64,000 nt of DNA from Atriophallophorus winterbourni (lineage: Eukaryota; Platyhelminthes; Trematoda; Plagiorchiida; Microphallidae). Where the stretch lies: positions 1 to 64,000 of the forward strand of contig JACCGJ010001757.1 in NCBI GenBank assembly GCA_013407085.1, given 5' to 3'. Under the pieces are notes generated by a model. That model made no database searches. It was not told the DNA's origin and saw only the letters and a program-made list of their open reading frames with translations. The position numbers were made by a program, and so were the translations under genes. Shown here in pieces: positions 12,836 through 24,800 of the stretch. Each line of letters begins with the position of its first letter. Position 1 is the first letter of the stretch.

Positions 12836-12908
12836 ATGATTGCAAATTGGTCGATCTATCGCACAGTGTTGTTGGTCATGTGCATTTCAGGAACGATTGG
12901 AAAAAACT
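12836..12908 (+). CDS. Host gene exon 1: signal peptide
   Basis: Starts with ATG 37 bases after the TATA box and encodes MIANWSIYR then TVLLVMCISGTIG, a short basic n-region and a hydrophobic core. A signal peptidase site near SGTIG is plausible. Donor CT|GTGAGA, phase 1. Reading on without splicing gives a stop three codons later. Intron 1 is only 145 bases. Confidence 0.7.
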
Positions 12909-15900
12909 GTGAGAATTAATATCATTTTATATATTTTATTCGATATTCTTCTGGTATTTTCTGAGTTATTCCAAACAGATAGATTCTAAAGTATTATTTT
13001 CCTCGGTATTCTGTGGAATCATCATACTTATTAAAATGTGATTATTATTTTAGCGTCGCCGGCCTTAATTGAAATTTTGTCCTACTTTGACATTCCGGAA
13101 AGTGATGAACGACAAATTGAGTGTAAGGAAATTGAAAAAAAATTTCCAACATCTTGCTGCATGCCCGTAAGTTACTGAAAATTTTCAATAACTTTGTTAA
13201 CTGTAACACGGAGCAAATATCGATTAAGTCATTACAACCGATGTTAATAGCTGAATTTTTTAATCATATTATAATTAATAAAATTATATAATCTAAAAAT
13301 TTGTATATGAAAGAATTGTTTATTATTGGAACGCTGTTCGTCCCATTCGGTCAAGTTCGACCAAACATGTATATCACAACATTTCAATAACCTTGATACT
13401 CAACGTCATATATATATATATATATATACTAAACTATCTATCATATTGATCACAGGTCAAGCAGTAATCCCCTGGAAATTTAATCACGTACGATATGTAA
13501 AATTCTGGCACCAAGATTACGCAAGCTTAATGAAAACTATTATTTTCGAAATCGATTTTCATCTATTCCAGAAATTTCCTAATTAATAACGAATTAAAAT
13601 ACCCACAGACAATAAAATGAAATGAATAATTGAAACTGTTCAAATTGAAGTGTGGTTGACAAAGACATTGTGCCTCTATTGTGACTTTTGATATTAAATC
13701 TTTGTTGATGACAATATGTTCTTTTTGATCGAGACCTTGCTGTTGCGTTATATTTGAGTAGATTTTATGGTTCAAGGAAGGTGTATCGTTTGATCTATAT
13801 CAAGAAGTTCATTCCGAGCAAAACTTCAGTATGCGTTATGTGATTTACACGGTTCACCACTTGTGTCAAGAAGACATAGATTCGGTATTTTGAGGATGGC
13901 TGAGGTAATTCCGTCACTGGAAATCTACTATCACCGTTCGCAAGTTACTGTTGTCAAAACGCATATTGAAATTTAGAACAAAAAGATAAACTATCCGAAA
14001 TTTTGAAGCCACGAGCGGTGTCTTGCTAGGTTCAGTATTCATTCCAATACGTTCTTATTATGTATACTTGATTGAAGAAAATTGCTTGGCTGTTAACTTG
14101 TTATTTTCGCCGATGTTTTAAAGGTGGGACGAAGGTCATCTCTGTAAGTGTTGCATAGCAGACTAAAATAAGCTGCACCAGTGGTCAATTCAAAACAAAC
14201 TAGTCTCAAGTGTTGCAAGTTGTGAAATCTTTTTCTTTCTCATACACGCATGACAGTCACCCAAAGATCTCGGTATTTGAGTGTGCGGAACGGTGAAATA
14301 CAGCTCGCACTGCGAGACGGTCTATGAGGGTGTATTCAGCGTTCTTGCCATATTCAAACGTTTCCAACCGCGCTTATTTTCAAAGAAAATCCATACGTAC
14401 ATACTTTCAGGTGTGGACTATAAAATACAAGATAGTACATCATTAATAGAAAAAGAAATCTCGATCCTCGAAAAGATTTATCATAAGGAGAACGAAGTGG
14501 TTAGTGAATTGCATAATATGGTCTTTGGGCAGTAACTGACTAGACTTGGAGGGTACATCCTAGATCACAGACGGGTCAGATGTGAACTAATTCTAACATG
14601 CCGAATAATTCATAAGAGGTCACGTTCTCTCCGACACCTCTTTAAATTTGGTTCTAATCTCCCAACCCACACTCTCAAATCCAACATTCTATATGATACA
14701 GTCGCCTCAGCTTTTAGGCAGTCCTTGTATGCTTTTTATGGAATAGCTTACCACCTTAAACGAAATATTCTTTAAAACATTTTTACGTTCTATAATGCTG
14801 AATAATACCGTGTTGGCCTGCCTTTTTTCTGAAATCCCTTAGTGATTTCTTCTAACCCATGTGCATTGAAAAACAAATCACTGGAACATATATTTCGTTC
14901 AAAATTCCCTCTCTCCATGTCACAATCGGAATACCTTCTGCTCCTGGTTTAGAGCATATGGAGGCAAACATTAAAGTAAAGATTTATTTAAGGTTCATAC
15001 GTACATCCTATGGTATTGTACAACTGTATGATTTTGCACTATAAATCTAGAATATTAAACTTAAATGATTAGTTTGTGATCTCTGATTAATTAAGCAAAC
15101 GTAGTCCGGAACCTATTAGTAAATTTCATATGACATTCAATTCCGTGCGATGTTTGATATCGAACACATGCATTGTCCCTGTTTAATTATTATATTGCGT
15201 TTATTGCGAGATTGACTTGGAATATGGAAAAGGCTATCTACCGCTGTATTCGTTTTTGAATTCCAAAAATAAGAATTTTTCTTTAAAATCGATACGATCC
15301 GAAAAGGGATACGTTGTTAGAGAACGATGAATTTATGGTTAAATACTCATTAGAAACCTCAAAACTGTGTTATCCACTGTGTTATCCACTGTGTTATCCG
15401 TACGAGTAAACTTATTAACTGATTTATTTATTTTGACAGCAATTACGACAGCATCTAATCGATATTATTTAGCGGTTTTTTTGAAACCTATTCTGAAAGG
15501 TTGAAGCAAGGTCTATCATCCTTTGATAACTCAAAGCTTTCCGATGCCGAAATAAGAGTGTAATATTCGATGAGCTTGACTGTAAAAACGTTGAAACACG
15601 AAAAGGGATTTTGGCATAAGAATCTATATTTAGTTAATTACCACAAATAATTAAAACGCATGCAAAAAATCCGGAATCAATAATTATATAAATATTTTTA
15701 TACATACTGGATTTCAATATATTTGGCTACTGTATTTTGTGCTTTTAACAGTATAAAGAAATTCCGGATACTACCGCCTGCAGATGCATCGATGTTTATC
15801 AACTTGGTGATAAACTATTGTCAAAGGTTCAAATTAAAATGGAAAAAACTATAAATGCACAATCTTCGATATTCCGAATTTTCGCTGCGCTAAAACCCAT

Positions 15901-18900
15901 CAAAATCCTAGCCATCAGAACTCTCAAACTAAAAAGTGAGTCCGGATCAATTTTAACGTTGTTATTTAAATTAAATCTATGCGACCTTATCTGGCAACGC
16001 GTTTATAGCCAGAAAATTATGACAATGTTATTACAGAATTTGAAGTCCGTAGAAATTTCAAAATGTATTTGGTTCAAGATTTAACACGACATTAATATCG
16101 AACATATTAAATGTGTAATTCGCATATGTTTTATGTTCGTTTCTGAACCATAACAATGCATGCTACAATGATTGAATTAGCGTTCAAACAGGAATCTCTG
16201 CTTTCTATGAATTCCTGTACAAATGAGAGTGAAAGTTAATTTATTAAAAAGTTCTTGCTTACCAATTTAATTCAAACTTTATGATATATTAAATCACATG
16301 TGGTATATCGATTGTCATAATCTGAAAGTTTGGCTGAATTTCTTTCTATTGAATCCGTGGTTATGTTTCTGACGTCATTCTTTTGAAATTTCGGATTTTA
16401 TAAACAATATATATAAATAAATCATAATTTTTTCATTAGAGGGTAACTCTTTGGCGAGTAAGTGTGATTTTATTTTGTTCGCAACTTATAATACAAATGT
16501 TAATTCCACTCGCGCGAAATAAACTCGGTTATTATTGTGAGAATGATTTTTCTTAAAGTGGACGTTCTAGGAACAATCGAAGATCGAAAGCATCGCAATG
16601 ACCGTGTATTGAGCATACTAAACTTGGTTTCCGATATGACATAATCAATTAAATCTTAATTATAAATAAACTCAATTTTATATTGATCAGCGCTATAAAT
16701 GTGTAGCGACAAGTTTTTACAGTAGACATGGACGCCAACTATCTCTTATATGTTTCGTTTTAGCGTGCGTCTCAAAAAAGGCAAACAAACAAGACCAGCT
16801 CTTTGTCTGCAAGAAGCGTTCTGAAAATGTTTTGCTTGATATGCGTTTAGTGATAGGAGAACGGCTTATGGTGGTTGATTATCGCCATGAAACGCGGATT
16901 AAATAACGGAACACGTAGACGATATTGCTTATCAGCAGGTTGGAAGTGATGCCACAGCTAAACATCCGAGGTAAAAACTGATGTTCGTTGCTCTAACTGC
17001 ACAATTGAAAATATGGGATTTTTTACTCTCCACTGACAAGCCTGGATCTTTCGCAAAAATATCAAACTCTCTGTCTACGCAAGAGCTTCCCGAATGCATG
17101 GTGCTTATGATTAGAACTTCCTTAGAAGAGCTGCTAACATATTCGCCTATGAAAACCGACATATATACTTTGCGGAAACGACATCTAACCTGTAATCTGT
17201 AGCAAGTTTCGTACACTTTGGAAAACATATCAGTTTGTTCGAAGCGCATCTGAATGCTGTAGTTTTAGTTTCGAGATTCGTTAGCACTGCTGATTTTCGA
17301 TCTTAATGACCATATAGCTAGGTTAGTTGAGCATTGGCTAGTTATTGCATCGTACAACAGGAATTGGTGAAGTGATATCTGCAACACCGTAGATCTAAAG
17401 CTACACCTTACAATGTGAAGTTTAATGAGAGTAAAGTTTTCCGAAGCACTGCTAATCGAATCAGCATTATGTATGGTTGATTTCAGAGCTGCTTTCGGTA
17501 CTAAATATTCATTTGTCTTGTTGTAAGCCACTCTTGAATCGCCGATGCGTAAATATACCATATCACAACCCTAGTAGGTTTCGCTTTCACGTCTTCGATG
17601 AGAAACCCTGTGAAAATAATCGCACCGATGGTCAAGAAAAGCAGGTCGTTATTGTGAGCTCTGCTGAACGTTGTCATTGATTCGATTAGAAAACATTCAT
17701 TTATGTACAACTAAATAATTAAAGTACAAACAGTTCTCTGGATCTTTAAGCACGACAACGCTGATGCTTCCTTTTTTATTGAGAATACCTTTTACATTCA
17801 ACAGCGAAGATCGTTGGTTTTCGGCTGACTCTCTTTGACGAATAGATCCGGCGACCAAAAATGTTCATTCACCTAGCACAAATTTTTTTAATTTGTATCA
17901 AGATCTGCGTGCACCGTTTGATTAAGATCTGCAAAACTCTTGCCTTTCATCGACGCTTTTGGGTTGGCCTTGTTCAAGAAATTCTCCATTCTTGCTAATC
18001 CTTCAGTGAAGCCAACTGCAAAGATGTTAATCCAAGCTATTAGCTGTCCGGGCGAGTACATCCAATGTAATCGACATGCATATCGAATACCATAAGCCAA
18101 TGACTTAAATGCTTTATCATTGAACACTCAATTTTTAATGCAGCACAATCAACAGGAAAATATCACAGGTAATATCATTGCTGTTCTTGAATTCAGCATA
18201 CACTGCTGTGTTTGTAGCGTTAGGTCATATGATGTCAAATCGCGTTTCTGTGAATGCAACCGATCTTAAGCATTGAGAAATTGTATAACAAATATGATAG
18301 TCACATATTATACAGGAATTGTATGCACAGCCAACACACCACATGATGAGTAAAAACAGCAAGAAACCGATTATGGTGTGTGTTTGCTTGATGAAAATGG
18401 GTGCAAAAGAGATTTTTGGTTCATGAACATATATGGTTGAACTTGTTCGTCCAACGAACCTCATGCAGCAATTTTTTTTCTAATTATCCACTTTTCCAGG
18501 TGCACAATTATCCTGATCTTCCTGTCTATGCCTGGTGCACGGATGTGCAATCGTGCACTATTTCTCTGCTATGCGGCTAAGATCGTGCTAAATTAGTTTG
18601 CCAATGGTAGTAAGCTGCATGCTGAACACGTTGGAGTCTTACTATCATTTCTATTTTCTTTCTTTTTCTTTTGTCATATCTCTATAGGCCTGAGCAACCT
18701 GACATTATCTCAGCCCACGTGTAGTTTCTCACTATGCGGCACTAGCCTGGATCAGGCTTGTGCTTCCTCATCACATCACCATGCCTGATGCGTGCACGAA
18801 ACCGGTCGTGGTTTGAGAGAAATGCGTGCAAACGAGTTTTTAGTTTAATATTTTACGATAACTCAGTAAATCAAATCCAATTATCATAAATATTCGAAAC

Positions 18901-20497
18901 AATATGAACATTATGATAAGACTCAGAGACCGTAAAAGTTAAACGCATGGTTTCCGATAATTGTTTGAGATGGAACTACGGAACTTGATAAACGAATGAG
19001 ATTCAATAGGTACACGTGTCTCACCCTAGTGTTCAAATAATGCGTTATCCGCATGATATATATATATATATATACATCATATCATATTAAATTATAAAGT
19101 TATACATTTTTTTCTGAACAAAATAAAATGAAACAGTTGATGAAGCATGTGAGTTCATTGAGATTTAACATCAAATCGCCAGTTATATTTTCGGTTTATT
19201 ATATTTCGAACTTATAAATACAGTATTGCATGCATCGCGTGGAAGTAGCTGGACAAACTATAAATCATGTATCACATGCTTGTCCAAGACAATTTAAATG
19301 GGAAATCTAAGCCCAGGATATTTTTTCAGCAACGACGAAATATATTTTGCTGAATATCATTCAGTTGTGGTGGAAAGGTCAGTGACAATGTCTGCTTGCT
19401 TCAGCACGACAATATATATATATTAGAAGGTACATTGTAACGCAAAAATATCCTCTACATATTTGAAACTTTGATCTGATTTGCCAGTTGATTTTGTGTC
19501 AACCGGATCAATTCAAACTATCACCACACTAAGTTCGTTAGGTCGAGATTGACGAATTGTTTATCTTTTTATAGCCGCTGCCGCTATACATATCTGAGTA
19601 CATTTGAGGAGTTTGCCACCTAAAATATTTCCTTGCACTCCTTTTGGAATCCGTATTATTACAGGCTCACGATCATCGTCATCTGACTTGTCGGTGATTC
19701 CTGCACTTGTTTTTATGTCGGAATGTGGTGCTCTACGTATCATCCAGAAACGCATTGTGCGCATTCATTCTTACCTCCACAAAAAACTTGGCTAGGATGT
19801 CTCATTTTTTATATACAGAATCTTTCATTCATTTCGAACATGAATATGACGCACAACTGAGATAAAGTTAAAGTTATATGTTGCTCGCATCCCCCGAAAT
19901 TAAACTCCACAACCGTTTTCTGGCTGTTTGTCGTCATCAGTTGGACAGTAGGATTAGGTTCGGCGAGATAATGCTACTTTTACAATTTAGGAGCTTAGAT
20001 CGTCTGATTCAGTGTTTGACTTCATATCGTTTCGCCAAAATAGTCAAATTTGAATAAAATAATAGAAAGAGATACCTTTATTTTCTGAAACGAAAGACTC
20101 GATTTATGTGCCTGTATATTTTTATGTGTTTACATGTGCTTCCTGCAAAAAGAAAACAGTAACTGATCTTGGTTTACGAGAATTTATTAATAATAATGAT
20201 AGTAATACTACTACTACTAATAATAATAATAGTAATAATAATAAAAATGTAACATTTTCTTTCCCTCAAAATGTTTGAGAATTTTAATTGCCTTCATATT
20301 TGCTAGTCATGTTTAATTTTTCAATTGGTGCTTTATTTAGGTAAATGTTATAGTTCAGGCTAACCAAAACACATTTTTCAGCTGATAAGGAAACTACGCT
20401 ACTCGAATCGTCTCTGCGCAAAATGGAAGCAGGTAACTTGCGTTTAATAGACAAACGATAACATCTGATCGGTTGAAATTTTTAGTCAATAGAGTTC

Positions 20498-20531
<34 letters not shown>

Positions 20532-21753
20532 AGTAATTATTATTATTATAATAAAAATTATTATTATTATTATTATAATAATTATTATTATAATTATTAT
20601 AATTATTATAATTATTATTATAATTATTATTATTATTATTATTATTATTANNNNNNNNNNNNNNNNNNNNNNNNNNNNNNNNNNNNNNNNNNNNNNNNNN
20701 NNNNNNNNNNNNNNNNNNNNNNNNNNNNNNNNNNNNNNNNNNNNNNNNNNNNNNNNNNNNNNNNNNNNNNNNNNNNNNNNNNNNNNNNNNNNNNNNNNNN
20801 NNNNNNNNNNNNNNNNNNNNNNNNNNNNNNNNNNNNNNNNNNNNNNNNNNNNNNNNNNNNNNNNNNNNNNNNNNNNNNNNNNNNNNNNNNNNNNNNNNNN
20901 NNNNNNNNNNNNNNNNNNNNNNNNNNNNNNNNNNNNNNNNNNNNNNNNNNNNNNNNNNNNNNNNNNNNNNNNNNNNNNNNNNNNNNNNNNNNNNNNNNNN
21001 NNNNNNNNNNNNNNNNNNNNNNNNNNNNNNNNNNNNNNNNNNNNNNNNNNNNNNNNNNNNNNNNNNNNNNNNNNNNNNNNNNNNNNNNNNNNNNNNNNNN
21101 NNNNNNNNNNNNNNNNNNNNNNNNNNNNNNNNNNNNNNNNNNNNNNNNNNNNNNNNNNNNNNNNNNNNNNNNNNNNNNNNNNNNNNNNNNNNNNNNNNNN
21201 NNNNNNNNNNNNNNNNNNNNNNNNNNNNNNNNNNNNNNNNNNNNNNNNNNNNNNNNNNNNNNNNNNNNNNNNNNNNNNNNNNNNNNNNNNNNNNNNNNNN
21301 NNNNNNNNNNNNNNNNNNNNNNNNNNNNNNNNNNNNNNNNNNNNNNNNNNNNNNNNNNNNNNNNNNNNNNNNNNNNNNNNNNNNNNNNNNNNNNNNNNNN
21401 NNNNNNNNNNNNNNNNNNNNNNNNNNNNNNNNNNNNNNNNNNNNNNNNNNNNNNNNNNNNNNNNNNNNNNNNNNNNNNNNNNNNNNNNNNNNNNNNNNNN
21501 NNNNNNNNNNNNNNNNNNNNNNNNNNNNNNNNNNNNNNNNNNNNNNNNNNNNNNNNNNNNNNNNNNNNNNNNNNNNNNNNNNNNNNNNNNNNNNNNNNNN
21601 NNNNNNNNNNNNNNNNNNNNNNNNNNNNNNNNNNNNNNNNNNNNNNNNNNGAGGAGGAGGAGGAGGAGGAGGATGAGGATGATCATGATGATGATGATGA
21701 GGAGGAGGAGGAGGAGGATGAGAATGATGATGATGAGGAGGAGGAGGATGATG

Positions 21754-21826
<73 letters not shown>

Positions 21827-24800
21827 GGAGGAGGAGGAGGAGGAGGAGGAGGAGGATGATGATAGAGAGGAAGATGATGAGGAGGAGGTTGATGATGATG
21901 AGGATGATGATGAGGATGTGGATGATGATGAGGATGAGGATGAGGATGATGAGGATGAGGATGATGAGGATGAGGAGGAGGAGATTAGGAGGCGAGGAGG
22001 TAGTAAGGGAGAGGAGGATGCAGATAGGTATGATTTATGATATGAGTAGGATTAGTTAGAGGAGTAGTAGTATTATTAGGATAGGATAGTATTAAGTATT
22101 ATGATGAGTATTATGATTTATATTATTATATAGTATTATTATTATGTATGATAGTGTATTGTATTATTAGTAGTATTAGTATTAGGGATTTATTAGGAGT
22201 TATGATTATGATGATAGTATGTATTATTATTCCTCTTATTATTATTATCCTTATTATCATTATGATCATTATCATTATCTTACTTTGCTGATTTTTTGCT
22301 ATATAACGCAGTTGAGCACCGTAACTCTTGTTTCTCAGAATTTTCGGCCTACATACTATGTGAAAGGTACACCACATGGGGGAATCACTACTGTGGGAAT
22401 AAAAATGTAACAGATGCATTGCTGACTGATTTTACTAAAAAGGTGAACTACATTTGTGACTATTTTTAAAATCTAACTAGATGGAGGAACAATTTTCCAC
22501 AGTAGGAACTGACATTGTTCTTACCGAAGTTAAGAAGCCACAATATGATAAAATCTTTCACCTTCATGGAAATATTAAACTAAAATTGAATTACTTCGAA
22601 AACTATACATACTATCCAACGAATTGGCCCGCTGTATTGATTCCAGTAATCGAAACTACTGCAGAGAACGTGGATCATTTCGAATACAGAATATTTCCCG
22701 ATTCAGGTAAGTAAACATGTGTACGTGATATCACATCAATTTGCCAGCAAAAATTAAATTTAAATTTCTAGCAACTGAAGTTCACAGGAATTCCTTGCAT
22801 TTTAATATACCATGCATGTTAATTTTCATTCATTTGTTCAGTTCAAAGATTGAGGTTTACATAATTTTCGCGAGGTTAACTTGGTGATGTGATGACAGCA
22901 GACATAAGTTGTAGCATGAAACCATCAATAAACCTGACTCATTTCGTAAGGAAACGATTCCGATGATAAATTACCGAATTTTAAAAGCAGCATTCTCGGT
23001 TTGCTAATTCCGGTTATTTATATGAATTCCGATTGCATGCAACACTTGATACATCTAATTCATCGAGAATCGCAAGATGTTTTTCAATGTACTTTATAAA
23101 CGTTTCATCAGTTTACACTACAGTAGAGTGTAAATCGAACTGAAAATGTGCAATATTTTCAATTTCATCGGTATTGCATTTTTCTTAACTTACAGAGCCT
23201 AAAACATAGAAACCTCTGACCTTATGAATAACCTCATGCCTTATATTATAATAATACAACCATCATTATTTATGGTAGATCTTAAATGAATATGTTGGTT
23301 AATATAATCGCCATGAACAATCAAATTAAGTATAAATGTTTAAATAAAAAAATGGTATAATGAATTGAAAACATGAGATTTGAAAGCTCCTAATCACGTG
23401 CAGAGTGATTAACGCAACAAGGTTTCGTGAATATTTCGCGGTTAAACGCGGTAAATCAGTTTTAATCCTCCATCGTCTGTGTCCAGTGGTATATGAGGAG
23501 AACGAATTTCGCTAGGTCCTAGTTTTGGTAATAAAAATAATACTTCATATCAGATCTTATTCCGTCGCTTAATATATAATTGTATGATGTGGATGCAAGT
23601 AAAATAACAGTAATTTACTTGGCAGTATGGCGTAGGATTCTTCTAAAATTATCATAAGTTACTTCGTCCTTGAAGGAATTGCAAAGCTTTAAGTAGAATT
23701 GAAATATCCCTTCGTCAAAAGATTTTTAAAATTATTTACCGTGACCCAAAATAAACTGAAACACGTTTTTTTCGAAATAGTAGTGTTTAGTTTTTCATTA
23801 ATATTTAGCGGTTAAGCAGTAGATTTTGTTTAGATTATTTTTATCCCGGCAACGTTGAATAAAAATAAACAATCTGGAATCTAGAAAACTGCCAATGTCT
23901 CCAAAATATTACCGAAATTTGAATTTTTAATCGACGACATATCTTGCATTTTACCCAGTCAACCAAGAAAAATTATCGTGATAATAGATTTGAATGATGA
24001 TCGTGAGGAATAAATGAACAACAAAATGAAGTTATTTGTGAACACCAGTTTTGAAGATTCGATTTAATTTTAAAAACAAAATAACTAAAGATTTAAATGT
24101 AGCGAATGACACAAACCTGATCTAGGCAATGTGCTGCATTTAAAGTTGTTGTGCTTTTGTAGCGAGTTCCGGCTGACCCAACACTCACGAAAGTGGTAGA
24201 AGACGACTGACAGAATACATCGTTTTATTTACAGCTCATTTGTATATATATATGTACAATTAACCAACTAGATGAACGAAAGTGAAGTCAAGCTACTGAA
24301 GCCAAGCTGCTATATTGATTCAAATCGGCGAGTTATGTTCAATTGATTAAAAACGATCAATACTTCCAAATCAGTGCGAGTTTTGGCGTGCCTAGATTAA
24401 ACGACCTTGACACCTCCCCCGCAAAAACGAGGACGTTCACCTTCGGTCTATGTACGCCTTGTTTCTTGGATCGATTTGAAATGGTGGAACCATTGTTCTT
24501 TTTCGTGTTCGGTATCTTGTTCCTGGTGTCTCGTCTGTGCGATGTTGTTCAGCAAGACGGTTGTCGACTCTTTGCTATTGTTCATCAGTGCTGATAGGTT
24601 CATTTTGAGAAACATGCGGTGCGAAAGCATGGGAATCTTTATACTGCTTTCGTGAACCACAAGTTGCGTTTTTCTCTGGAGCATTTGCCTTAGAGCCACG
24701 TTTACCACCTGTACCACAAAGCGGTTCCTCTTTATAGTCGCTTGATCTTGTGAAACGGCCACGAATAAATTTGCTTTCTTTATAGTTTCGAGATCTGTTT

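Noticed and set aside
15362..15402. CRISPR-like array
   Set aside because: Only three contiguous 12-bp units without spacers, in a eukaryotic intron.
16981..17202. Plus-strand ORF with fairly normal-looking composition
   Set aside because: It overlaps an equally plausible minus ORF and has no splice sites in the host-gene phase.
18505..18537. Candidate microexon between TTTTCCAG and GTGCAC
   Set aside because: In the required phase it contains a stop codon.
20394..22059. Very long ORFs on both strands (430 and 528 codons)
   Set aside because: They consist of N plus triplet repeats translated as runs of Ile, Met and Arg; artefacts of the gap.
22481..22502. ATG at 22481 as the start of a separate gene, or the acceptor at 22479-22480
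   Set aside because: The acceptor at 22501-22502 is stronger and restores the phase with exon 5, and no signal peptide follows the ATG.
23486..23527. Candidate exon between GTGTCCAG and GTAATA
   Set aside because: A TAG interrupts the required frame.
24407..24655. Plus-strand ORFs of 82-83 codons
   Set aside because: They are the antisense of the LTR element interior.
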